Shown: piece by piece, positions 55,896-64,000 of the stretch | Numbering within the stretch: the stretch's first letter is position 1 | Layout: every line of letters starts with the position of its first letter | From: PALSA-1004 sp963829085 | GTDB lineage: Bacteria > Pseudomonadota > Gammaproteobacteria > Burkholderiales > SG8-41 | Direction of reading: 5' to 3' | NCBI GenBank assembly: GCA_963829085.1 | Contig: CAWHHJ010000012.1 | Coordinates: forward strand, 248,001 to 312,000 | DNA: 64,000 bases | Made by a program: the position numbers and the translations under genes | Notes under the pieces: generated by a model | Database searches by the model: none | What the model saw: the letters and a program-made list of their open reading frames with translations, nothing else | Told to the model about the DNA's origin: nothing

Positions 55896-56022
55896 GCTTG
55901 CGAAAAGGGGCCGTGTGCATGCCGGGCGTGCTTACACCGAGATCTTGTCGTGCATTAAAAATTTCATCGAGATCGAGCGTGTGTATCGCATGCAGCTCGG
56001 TCGGCAGCCGCGCGACGTCGGG

Positions 56023-56973
56023 TTATTCGGGCTTGATTCCCGCCGCTTTCACGACTTTGCCCCATCTCTCGAGCTCGCTTTTAAGGTGCGTCTCGAATTC
56101 CTGCGGGCTGCCAGCCGTAATGTCGAGCGCGAGATTGGCAAACCGGGTGCGTACGTCCGGCGCGTTCATCGCATCTATGACCGCTTTATGAAGTCTCCCT
56201 AGCGTTTGTTTTGGCAATCGCGCAGGCGCGAATATGCCGAACCAGTTGGTAACGATCATGCCGGTCACGGCGCTTTCATTGAACGTCGGTACTTCCGGCA
56301 ACGCGGTGGAGCGTTTAGCACTGGTGATCGCAAGCGCGCGTAGCCGTCCGCTGCGAGCATGCGGTGCAGCGCCGGGAATGGTCGGGAAAGCGGCCTGCAT
56401 TTGGCCGCCGATTACATCGGTGGTCGCCAGTGCGATGCTCTTGTACGGGATGTGGACAATATCGACCCGCGCGGCGAGCTTGAATAGCTCTCCGGTCAGA
56501 TGCGTAATGGAACCGCTGCCGCCTGAACCATAATTGAGCTTGCCGGGTTGCGCACGGGCCGCGGCGATGAAATCGCTGAGTGTCTGTGCCGGCAACGCGG
56601 GGTTGATAACCAACACTTGCGGCGCTGTCGCGAGCAATGAAATCGGCGTGAAATCCTTGATCGGATCGTATGGCACATGGCGCAAAACATGAACGTTGAT
56701 GATGTGCGGCGAGTCGCCGATCAGCAACGTGTAACCGTCCGGCGACGCCTTGGCGACAATCTCACGGCCCAGTGATCCAGATGCGCCGGGACGATTATCG
56801 ATGACGAATTGCTGACCAAGCATCTCGCCAAGCTTTTGCGCAACGATGCGCGCCACCGCATCTGAAGAGCCGCCGGGAGAATAGGGAACGATGACGCGCA
56901 CCGGATGCGACGGGTAAGACGTGTCAGGAGCGGATGCGCCTGCTTGAGCGAGCGACTGTTGCGGCGCGAGCAC
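56023..56973 (-). CDS. Bug/TctC-family tricarboxylate binding receptor
   Basis: A periplasmic binding protein of the Bug family, 316 residues from the first start codon (GTG 56973). It shows YPSHPVRVIVPYSPGGSSDAVARIVAQKL, DNRPGASGSLGREIVAKASPDGYTLLIG and LNYGSGGSGSITHLTGELFK, typical of the family. The first residues (LAPQQSLAQA) are only the end of a signal peptide; the rest is encoded upstream in the same frame (VLSGVALCALS) but has no usual start codon, so an indel near 57010-57020 is likely. No TctA/TctB genes are near, which is usual for orphan Bug receptors. Confidence 0.87.
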   Translation of the reverse strand: MLAPQQSLAQAGASAPDTSYPSHPVRVIVPYSPGGSSDAVARIVAQKLGEMLGQQFVIDNRPGASGSLGREIVAKASPDGYTLLIGDSPHIINVHVLRHVPYDPIKDFTPISLLATAPQVLVINPALPAQTLSDFIAAARAQPGKLNYGSGGSGSITHLTGELFKLAARVDIVHIPYKSIALATTDVIGGQMQAAFPTIPGAAPHARSGRLRALAITSAKRSTALPEVPTFNESAVTGMIVTNWFGIFAPARLPKQTLGRLHKAVIDAMNAPDVRTRFANLALDITAGSPQEFETHLKSELERWGKVVKAAGIKPE

Positions 56974-57072
56974 CGATAAAGCGCAGAGTGCGACGCCGCT
57001 TAGTACGCGCGCTGCCCAAGTGCCAGGTGCAATATCAGCGAGTGGCGAATCAAACCGCCTGCACAGCTTGCC

Positions 57073-57115
57073 TATCCAGACTATCCGCTATCCAGACTAT
57101 CAAGGCTATCAAGGC
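57073..57115. repeat. Short tandem repeats in the cupin-TctC spacer
   Basis: TATCCAGACTATC occurs at 57073-57085 and 57089-57101 (period 16), followed by CTATCAAGG twice, at 57098-57106 and 57107-57115 (period 9). The repeats fill most of the short space between the upstream cupin stop and the binding-protein start. Confidence 0.7.
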
Positions 57116-57450
57116 TTGGCCGCAGGCAGTTCATCACCACTTTTCGTATATGCGGGAGGCGCGTAAAAGTTCAGCGTGCGCAGCAGTGCACGGCCGGTAT
57201 TCTTGATCTCATGCTTCTCGCCATGCTCGATCAGCATGAGCGTGCCGGCACCGATCTTGTGCCGCTTGCCGTTTACGAGCGCAGTGCCGCTGCCGGAAAC
57301 GACGTAGAGCCATTGATCGGCGCCGCGATGCCGGTTTTGCGGGCCGCCCTCCGCATCTCCGGGTGGAATGACCATCTCAGCCGCCTGAGACCGCGAGTTT
57401 CCGATCGCAACACGGAAACCTTTGCCGAATTTCAAGTGTTTCAGTTTCAT
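57109..57450 (-). CDS. Small cupin-domain protein
   Basis: A 113-residue single-domain cupin. The first cupin motif is PQNRHRGADQWLYVVSGSGTALVNGK near residue 40, with a changed histidine pattern, and the second is GTLMLIEHGEKHEIKNTG near residue 70. Such proteins bind metals or small organic molecules and may be enzymes or regulators of catabolic genes. It sits between two solute-receptor genes on the same strand. Confidence 0.82.
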   Translation of the reverse strand: MKLKHLKFGKGFRVAIGNSRSQAAEMVIPPGDAEGGPQNRHRGADQWLYVVSGSGTALVNGKRHKIGAGTLMLIEHGEKHEIKNTGRALLRTLNFYAPPAYTKSGDELPAAKP

Positions 57451-57516
57451 TGCGATTGCTCCTCTATAAGCACGGTCGGTTTAGGATCACGCTTTGACCG
57501 TTCAGTGCCTCGCTCA

Positions 57517-58495
57517 TCAGTCTAGCTTAGCGCCGGACTCTTTCACCACCTTTGCCCATTTCGCGATCTCGTCGCGCACGTACTGAGCGAACTGCTCCGG
57601 GGATTTCGTAGATGGCTCGGCGCCCAGAGCCGCAAGCCGCTCCTTGAGCTCGGGTGCAGTCACGGCAGCGCTTATCTCAGTGTTCAGTCTGGCGACGATT
57701 TCACGCGGCAGCGCGGCGGGACCGAAGACGCCGTACCACGACGTAACATCGAATCCCGGCAATCCCGTTTCAGCGACCGTCGGTACCTGCGCAAGCAATG
57801 GCGAGCGCTTTGAGCCCGTTACCGCAATAGCACGCAGCCGTCCTGACTGCACATGCGGCATTGCAACCGGAAAGCCCATCGAGGCGAGCTGCAATTGGCC
57901 GGCGAGCAAATCACCGACGACCTGCCCAGCGCCCTTATACGGGATGTGCACCATGCTGACACCGGCCATGGTCTTCAACAGTTCGAGCGCAAGATGGTTC
58001 GGTGAGCCGTTGCCGGCCGATCCGAAATTAAGTTGACCGGGTTTCGCCTTTGCGAGCGCGATCAGCTCCTTTACCGTTTTAGCGGGCAGCGACGGATGCA
58101 GTACAGATCATGCTCGGAAATGAAGCGACTTCGGCTACCGCTGACAAATCCTTCGCCATGTCGTAGCCCAACTTTGCATACAGGCTCGCTGAAATTGCGT
58201 GCGGCACGCCGCCCATTAACAGCACGTAACCATCGGGCGCTGACTTCGCAACCTGCTCCGCGCCGATGTTGCCGCCGGCGCCGACGCGATTGTCAATAAT
58301 CACGGGCTGTCCGACGCGCTCTGTTAACCGCTGTCCGACGATTCGCGCGAGCACGTCAGTTGCTCCGCCCGGCGAAAACGGTGCGACCATGCGTATCGGT
58401 TTGTTCGGATACTCCTGGGCGATTGCTGCAAAAGCAAGAACCACTGTGAATGACAATGAACTTATTATTGCGGACACGCGCATCGATATCTCCAT
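57517..58495 (-). CDS. Bug/TctC-family binding receptor, +1 frameshift near 58102
   Basis: A second periplasmic tricarboxylate-type receptor. The N-terminus is a clear signal peptide (RVSAIISSLSFTVVLAFAAIAQ) followed by EYPNKPIRMVAPFSPGGATDVLARIV and VGAGGNIGAEQVAKSAPDGYVLLMG. The frame stops at 58079, but removing one base near 58102 gives HPSLPAKTVKELIALAKAKPGQLNFGSAGNGS and continues to 57517 for 325 residues, the usual size. ATGs at 58495 and 58483 are both possible starts. The bound acid is unknown. Confidence 0.88.
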
Positions 58496-58652
58496 AGCGC
58501 TGCGACGCTGCGAGCTGTAGTTGCCCTCCGCAGATTGCAGCGCTCGTAATTGTGCCGCAATGCTGTAGCGATTGACACTGCCGTTTCCGTATAGGTGTTC
58601 AGGTACAATTCTCTGCAAATCACGCGAGCGTATCCTCATTGGATTGGCTGAC

Positions 58653-59756
58653 ATGAAAATCAAAAGTATCGAACCGATCGCGGTGAGTCTGCTGCTTACC
58701 AAGCCCGTAAAAATGGCAGGCGTCGAGCTGACAATGGCGGACAACCTGTTTGTCCGTATGGAATCCGACAAAGGCGTTATCGGATGGGGTGAGGCGGCTT
58801 CAGCGCCGATCATGACCGGCGAGACGATTGAAAGCATGGTCGCTGCCGTGCGCCATCTGGCTCCGTATGTTCAGGGCCGCGAAGCAGATGATTTCGCCGG
58901 CGCCACTGACATCATGAATCTCTGGATGTACGGCAACCAGGCGGCGAAGGCGGCAATCGAGATGGCAATGCACGATCTCGTCGGTCATGCGACCCGGCAG
59001 CCGGTACATGCGCTATTGGGTGGCAAACGCCGCGACCGCGTGTCGGTCCTGTGGATGATCAGCGGCGGCAATGTCGAAGCCGACACGAAGGAAGCAAAGG
59101 CGCTGCTCGATGCGGGTTATGTGGCATACAAGGTGAAAGTCGGTGTCAACGCTCCGGAAATCGACGCGGAACGTACGCGGCGCGTATGCGACGTTCTCGG
59201 CCCGGGATTCCTGATTTGTTCGGACGCGAATCAAGGCTGGACCGTGGCCGAAGGCGAACGTTATGTGCATGGTGTTGCCGACAGCTTGCTCGATTTTTTC
59301 GAGCAGCCGGTACGCCAGGATGACCTTGCAGGGATGGCGAAGATTGCGGCGGCAACGCGTGTTCCGATTGCCGCAGACGAAGGGATACATTCCCTCGACC
59401 ACATCCGGCGCCATCACGCTGCCAAGGCCGCGCGCGGCGTAAGCCTCAAAGCGATCAAGTTCGGCGGACTGCGCGGTGTGATGGCAGCGGGCGCCGTCTG
59501 CACTGAGCTTGGCATGGAAATAAATGTCGCGAACAAGACTGCCGAATCGAGCGTCGGTTCTGCTGCTGCCGTTCATCTCGCAGCGGCGCTCCAATCGAAC
59601 AACTGGAGCTTGAATATGTCGAGCCCGTATCTGGCGGAGGACGTTACGATGCAACCGCTCGCGGTGAAACACGGCCACGTCGCAGTACCCGACGGTCCGG
59701 GCCTGGGCATTAACGTCGACGAGTCGCGGGTGCGGCGGTTTCAGCGAAAATTATAG
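58653..59756 (+). CDS. Mandelate racemase/muconate lactonizing enzyme family protein
   Basis: An enolase-superfamily enzyme of 367 residues. The capping domain begins MKIKSIEPIAVSLLLTKPVKMAG. The barrel carries the K-x-K motif YKVKVGV near residue 160, metal ligands in ICSDANQGW, FFEQPV and AADEGIHSL, and a second base region KAIKFGGLRG. The Lys-Lys pattern fits the muconate cycloisomerase or dipeptide epimerase subgroup; the substrate is not known. It is divergent from the second receptor gene, which may import the substrate. The longer frame from 58572 is not family-like. Confidence 0.88.
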   Translation: MKIKSIEPIAVSLLLTKPVKMAGVELTMADNLFVRMESDKGVIGWGEAASAPIMTGETIESMVAAVRHLAPYVQGREADDFAGATDIMNLWMYGNQAAKAAIEMAMHDLVGHATRQPVHALLGGKRRDRVSVLWMISGGNVEADTKEAKALLDAGYVAYKVKVGVNAPEIDAERTRRVCDVLGPGFLICSDANQGWTVAEGERYVHGVADSLLDFFEQPVRQDDLAGMAKIAAATRVPIAADEGIHSLDHIRRHHAAKAARGVSLKAIKFGGLRGVMAAGAVCTELGMEINVANKTAESSVGSAAAVHLAAALQSNNWSLNMSSPYLAEDVTMQPLAVKHGHVAVPDGPGLGINVDESRVRRFQRKL

Positions 59757-59916
59757 AAGCATGCATTACTGCCGTTGACCCTTCGAATTCACGGTATAGA
59801 CTCCCCTTACTCGTTTTACCGCGTTACCTGCACCGCGAATGCGCCCTTGGCGCATATGGCACGGTTCGGCGCTCGAAGCGAGGGCTTGTAAGATCACAAC
59901 GCCGGAGGGGGTTGAT

Positions 59917-60504
59917 GTGATTCGCTGCCTGATCTGTGTTTTGCTGTTTTCCTTTGCTTCGCCCGCGTCGGCCGATCCCACGATATTGTTGCTTTTGTTG
60001 CGCATGGCGCGCGACAAGGCGATCTCGGCGTCGCTCGAGGCCGGCGTGAATTCGCTGCGGCCCGAGTCGACGATTCCTTCGCCAACGTATGGATTTGCGC
60101 TGCCGACTGCACCCGTCCCGCAAGGCAGCGAAGAGCAGCACGTTCGCCTGTTGCTGGATAACTATTTTCTCCATTTGACGGCGAACCAGCGCGATGCGGT
60201 GATGGCTGATATGCACAAGATCCTGACCGATCCGGCGCACGCAAAAGACAAGGCTCAGATCGTTGCTGAGTTCTCGCTCGCGGCGCGTGAAGTGCGCGAC
60301 AGCTACGTCCGGCTCGATAAGCTTTCGTCGGGCGAAAAACGCATGCTCGTTGGTCAGGCGAAAGAAGAGTTTCGCCGGTTGCCCGAAGTCGAGCGCCAGG
60401 AGATGATCGCCGTGCTGAAGCAGGGGACCTTGCCGTTGCCGCGTGATCTCACCGACAGTATGTTGGCCGAATTCAATAGCGTGCCGCCCCCGCAGCGCGA
60501 ATAA
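59917..60504 (+). CDS. Exported helical protein, unknown function
   Basis: A 195-residue secreted protein. It starts at GTG 59917 after a strong GGAGG, with a signal peptide ending SPASA. The mature part is nearly all helix and charged: EEQHVRLLLDNYFLHLTANQRDAVMADMHK, then KLSSGEKRMLVGQAKEEFRRLPEVERQEMIAVL, reminiscent of periplasmic Spy/DUF3106-like helical proteins with L-x-x-x-E-R/Q motifs, but I cannot name a family. The gene is flanked by non-coding spacers; the 237 bases after it hold nothing I recognise. Confidence 0.65.
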   Translation: MIRCLICVLLFSFASPASADPTILLLLLRMARDKAISASLEAGVNSLRPESTIPSPTYGFALPTAPVPQGSEEQHVRLLLDNYFLHLTANQRDAVMADMHKILTDPAHAKDKAQIVAEFSLAAREVRDSYVRLDKLSSGEKRMLVGQAKEEFRRLPEVERQEMIAVLKQGTLPLPRDLTDSMLAEFNSVPPPQRE

Positions 60505-60741
60505 CCGAATCCTGGGTGGTAACGGCCTCAGCACCGCTGCCGTTCATACAATCGGGCGAGGTCACTGGCGCCTTCGAACTCCGCGACCCTTTCGCAGCGT
60601 AGGGCGTCGATTCATTCACCAGCGCGCCTTAGAGAAGTTCAACCGCAGATCCTACGACGTCAAATTCGGAAAAAGTCGTCAAAGCAACCGGCGCCAAGGT
60701 AGACTAGCGGCTGCACGCCTCGAATACCGTATCAAATCGCC

Positions 60742-63046
60742 ATGACTCATGATCACGCGGTAAACCGCCGCGAAGACTTGCGCCTGATCACCGGGCGCGG
60801 CCGATATACGGCTGACCGCGTGCTTCCGCGTCAGCTTTATGCATGCTTCCTGCGATCGGATCGTGCGCATGCAGAAATCACTTCCATTGACGTCACTGCT
60901 GCACTGGCGAACCCAGGTGTGGTTGCGGTGTTGACGGGCGCAGATGCAGTTGCCGCCGGATATACCCAGTTTCCGAATTTGATGTCATTCACCGGCCGCA
61001 CGGGCGCTTCGATTCTCAAACCGGATCGTCCGGTGCTTGCTACTGACAAGGTCCGTTACGTCGGCGAGGCGATCGCGATGGTAGTCGCAGAGTCCGCGCA
61101 GGCTGCGCAGGATGCGCTGGACGCAATTGTGATCGAGTACCGCGACCTGCCGGCCGTCGTCACGGCACATGACGCGCTCGATGCCGACGCCGGACAATTG
61201 CATGCAAATGTGCCGGGCAATCTCTGTTTTGAGTGGGAAACCGGTGATTCGGATGCGGTGCATCAGGCATTCGCCAAGGCCGCGCATGTCACACGCCTCA
61301 AGGTTTTGACGACGCGCGTCGCACCGAGCCCGATGGAGCCGCGCGCATGTATTGTCAGCTACGATGCCGCGAGCGACAGTTACGATATCTATACGCCGTC
61401 GCAAGGTATGGTGATGCTGCGCCGGCAGTTCGCCACGCTGACGGGCCTGCCTGAAAGTAAGCTGCGCATCCACACCCACGACGTTGGCGGCAGTTTCGGC
61501 CAGCGCAGCGCCGTCTATCCGGAGCACGGCGCGCAGATGATCGCGGCGAAAAAACTCGGTCGTCCGGTCAAATGGGTTTCGACCCGCGCTGAAGGATTCA
61601 TGTCCGATGCGCATGGCCGGGGGCTCGAAATCGCCGGCGAAGTCGCGCTCGATTCCAACGGTAAGTTTCTCGCAGCCCGCTATGATTTCCTGTGCGACAT
61701 GGGGGCGTATCTCACGCCGACGGGGTCCGTCAGTCATCTGCGAAATCCTGCAACTCTGATGACCGGTGTTTACAAGATTCCGGCGCTCTACGGCAGCTTC
61801 AAAGTTGTGCTCACGAACACCGTACCGATCGCCGCATATCGTGGCGCAGGACGGCCCGATATCGCATATGCGGTCGAACGTCTCGTCGACCGCGCCGCCG
61901 ACGAAATGAAAATCGAGCGTAGTGAAATAAGACGCCGAAATTTCATTCCGCCGGACGCGTTTCCGTACCAAGACGCCGACGGTTGGCGTATACGAACCGT
62001 CGGACTTCGCCGGATGCCTCGATGAGGCGCTTAAAGTCGCGAACTGGACAGGGTTCGAACGGCGGCGTGCGGAAGCGGCTACGCGGGGCAAACTGCGCGG
62101 CGTCGGGCTGTCGACCATCATCGAAGCAACGGGCGCCGGCGTCTTTCCCAAGGACCAGGTTGCGATCGAGTTCGACGCGGACGGAAAAATCGGTGTTTAC
62201 ACGGTGAGCATGTCATCGGGGCAAGGCCACGAGACGACATTTGCATCCGTGGTCGCCGACACACTCGGCGTTCCGTTTACGTCGGTCACTCTGCACGAGT
62301 GTGATCCAGCGAAAGATCTAACCGGCAATCACACCGGCGGCTCGCGCTCGATGGCGGGCGCGGGAAGCGTCTGTAAGCTGGCGGCTGAAAAGGTCATCGA
62401 GCACGCCAGGCCGATCGCTGCCGAGGCGCTCGAGCTCGAGCCGTCGCAGGTCGATTACGCGGAAGGTGCGTTTCGTTCCCGTGACGGCGAGAAATCCATC
62501 AGCCTTGGGGAACTTGCACGGAGATTAGCAAACCGTCACCCGCATCCCATGAATGTCGTGGCGGAGGCCACTGTCGGTTCGACCTGGCCCAACGGCTGTC
62601 ATGTAGCCGAGGTGGAAATCGATCCCGAAACCGGCGTCACGCGCATTGCAGGATATGTCGCCGTCGACGATTGCGGTGTTGTGATCAATCATCAGATTGT
62701 CGAAGGACAGGTGCATGGCGGCGTCACGCAGGGCGCCGGTCAGATCTTCGGCGAGCAGGTGATATACGATCCCGCCAGCGGTCAGTTGTTGACGGGCAGC
62801 TTCAGCGATTACTATATGCCGCGCGCCGGTATCCTGCGCGATATTCATGTCGGCGATCATCCGCTGCCGAGCAAGCTCAACGCCCTCGGCGCGAAAGGGG
62901 TCGGCGAGTCGGGCTGCACTGCGTCACTGCCGGCGCTTGCAAATGCGATGAGTGACGCTTTAAGGCCGGCTGGTATTGGTCACATGGACATGCCGTTCAC
63001 GCCGAGCAAGGTGTGGCATGCGTTGCAAACGGCTAAATCAAGATAG
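60742..63046 (+). CDS. Xanthine dehydrogenase-family molybdenum subunit, form II type, +1 frameshift near 61983
   Basis: Large catalytic subunit of a molybdenum hydroxylase. It opens with REDLRLITGRGRYTADRV, then RVAPSPMEPRACI and DVGGSFGQRSAVYPEH. The active-site loop is AYRGAGRPD, the form II signature, unlike AYxCSFR of true CO dehydrogenase. An extra T at 61983-61984 breaks the frame; removal restores DGGVYEPSDFAGCLDEALKVANW and runs through SGQGHETTFASVVADTLG and the late GAKGVGESGCTASLPAL active-site glutamate to 63046, 767 residues. FAD and 2Fe-2S subunits follow directly. The substrate is unknown; the MogA product supports its cofactor. Confidence 0.9.
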
Positions 63047-63053
63047 GTGAACG

Positions 63054-63863
63054 ATGTTCGAATTTAATTACATCAAAGCGAATTCACTCAATGACGCGCT
63101 GAAAAGTGTGACTGAGCATCCGGAGGCTAAGCTCCTCGCCGGCGGCATGACGCTGATCCCGACGCTCAAGCAACGCCTGGCGCAACCTTCGCATCTGATT
63201 GACATCGGCGGATTGCAGGAACTCACGGGCATAGCGGTGACCGGGGGTGAACTCGTGGTCGGCGCAGCCGCCAAGCACTTCGATGTCGCTACCTCCGCGA
63301 TAGTCACACAAGCAATCCCGGCGCTGGCCGCACTTGCGGACAAGATTGGAGATCCGCAGGTGCGCAACCGCGGGACGCTCGGCGGCTCGGTCGCTAACAA
63401 CGACCCTGCAGCCGATTATCCGGCCGCGGTGCTGGCACTCGATGCAGTCATCGTCACGAACCGGCGGGAGATTAAAGCCGCCGATTATTTTCAAGGCATG
63501 TTTGCAACCGCACTCGAGGACGGGGAAATCATTCTGCGCCTGCGTTTTGCGATCCCGCGCCGCGCGGCTTACGAGAAATTTGCGCATCCGGCCTCCGGTT
63601 ATGCAATGGCGGGCGTCTTCGTCGCGGACATGAAAGACGGCGTACGGGTTGCGGTAACCGGCGCCGCGTCAGGTGTCTTCCGGTGGACGGAGGCCGAACA
63701 GGCACTTGCACAGAAGATGAGCGGTGAAGCGCTCGATGGGCTTGTCGTCGACCTTACGAATATGAACGAAGATATCCACGCCACGCGCGAGTACCGTGCC
63801 AACCTGGCCAAGGTAATGGCAAAACGCGCGGTTCAGAAGCTCGTTTCGTCCACCCAACATTAA
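63054..63863 (+). CDS. Molybdenum hydroxylase FAD subunit
   Basis: Medium subunit of 269 residues that takes electrons from the iron-sulfur clusters to FAD. It carries FEFNYIKANSLNDAL, the FAD-binding LLAGGMTLIPTLKQRL near residue 30 and GDPQVRNRGTLGGSVANNDPAADYPAAVLAL near residue 100, both standard for the family. It is seven bases after the large subunit stop and 15 bases before the small subunit start, so the three form one operon. Confidence 0.94.
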   Translation: MFEFNYIKANSLNDALKSVTEHPEAKLLAGGMTLIPTLKQRLAQPSHLIDIGGLQELTGIAVTGGELVVGAAAKHFDVATSAIVTQAIPALAALADKIGDPQVRNRGTLGGSVANNDPAADYPAAVLALDAVIVTNRREIKAADYFQGMFATALEDGEIILRLRFAIPRRAAYEKFAHPASGYAMAGVFVADMKDGVRVAVTGAASGVFRWTEAEQALAQKMSGEALDGLVVDLTNMNEDIHATREYRANLAKVMAKRAVQKLVSSTQH

Positions 63864-63878
63864 ACTGATGCCACTTCC

Positions 63879-64000
63879 ATGACTCGAATCGAACTTACGG
63901 TAAACGGCACCAAACACGTGCAAGAGGTCGAAGACCGCGTACTGCTGGCGGATTTCCTGCGAGATCAGCTCGGTCTGACCGGAACGCATGTCGGCTGCGA
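63879..64000 (+). CDS. Molybdenum hydroxylase 2Fe-2S subunit, 3' end outside window
   Basis: The first 40 residues are present: MTRIELTVNGTKHVQEVED, then LLADFLRDQLGLTGTHVGC, which is the start of the plant-type ferredoxin domain up to the first cluster cysteine. The window edge cuts the gene there. The order large-medium-small differs from the small-large-medium order usual in form II clusters. It is the third gene of the operon. Confidence 0.92.
   Translation, partial: MTRIELTVNGTKHVQEVEDRVLLADFLRDQLGLTGTHVGC

Noticed and set aside
62048..62060. GGTTCGAAC resembling a tRNA T-loop
   Set aside because: It lies within the molybdenum subunit coding sequence and no acceptor or anticodon arms can be folded around it.
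60985..62151. 388-codon minus-strand open frame opposite the molybdenum subunit
   Set aside because: It is an antisense shadow in GC-rich DNA; the plus strand encodes clear family motifs.
60742..63046. Aerobic CO dehydrogenase (CoxL form I)
   Set aside because: The active-site loop is AYRGAGR, not AYxCSFR, so CO oxidation is not supported.

Overview
The window reads as a chromosomal segment of a betaproteobacterium, probably an uncultured member of the Burkholderiales or Nitrosomonadales grade. The evidence is gene order and protein type: glyA-nrdR-ribD-ribE-ribB-ribH-nusB-thiL-pgpA-(cinA)-recA-recX-alaS, ilvE-zinc finger-waaF, yhdP-nitrilase-tldD-greB, rnfB-nth, aat-bpt, several Bug/TctC-type binding proteins, and moderately GC-rich coding sequence throughout. 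No rRNA, tRNA, CRISPR array, prophage or insertion sequence was recognised. No gene-free stretch exceeds about 300 bases.

Layout. 1-5.4 kb: end of a CBS-domain protein, a PilZ-type protein, a carboxylesterase, mogA, darP and pmbA. 5.5-9.1 kb: a TRAP transporter whose binding-protein gene converges on its two membrane genes. 9.2-25.3 kb: a long housekeeping block covering one-carbon and riboflavin metabolism, NusB, thiamine, phospholipid, RecA/RecX and AlaS. This block is interrupted by a c-type cytochrome pair inside the rib genes and by an unidentified reversed gene between pgpA and cinA. 25.4-31.8 kb, minus strand: a YheT-type hydrolase, a class II aldolase-family protein, a TcuA-like flavoprotein, then ilvE-zinc finger-waaF-SnoaL. 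31.9-44.5 kb: a membrane adenylate cyclase, glnE, yhdP, a nitrilase, tldD, greB and a TPR/O-GlcNAc-transferase-like protein. 44.6-55.8 kb: a lipoprotein, aroG, cobalamin binding and adenosylation genes, a TauE-type permease with a small membrane partner, two monohaem cytochromes, nth-rnfB-ald, an AI-2E family protein and the N-degron transferases. 55.9-64 kb: a catabolic or accessory region with two solute-binding proteins, a cupin, an enolase-superfamily enzyme, and a three-subunit molybdenum hydroxylase whose last gene runs off the window.

The most striking global feature is a set of broken reading frames. Ten genes downstream of 23.7 kb, including essential alaS, are interrupted, and each is restored to full family length by removing one or two bases. 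Every event I could place is best explained as an extra base, none clearly as a missing one, and none was seen in the first 23.7 kb. This points to an insertion-biased sequencing or assembly artefact rather than gene decay, although real mutation or recoding cannot be excluded from sequence alone. Other points of interest are a perfect FNR-type palindrome in front of aat, -10 boxes placed so that mogA, darP and aat messages would be leaderless, a RibB whose GTP cyclohydrolase II half has lost its metal-binding cysteines, and the unidentified gene inserted in the pgpA-cinA interval. I found no clearly new multi-gene system.
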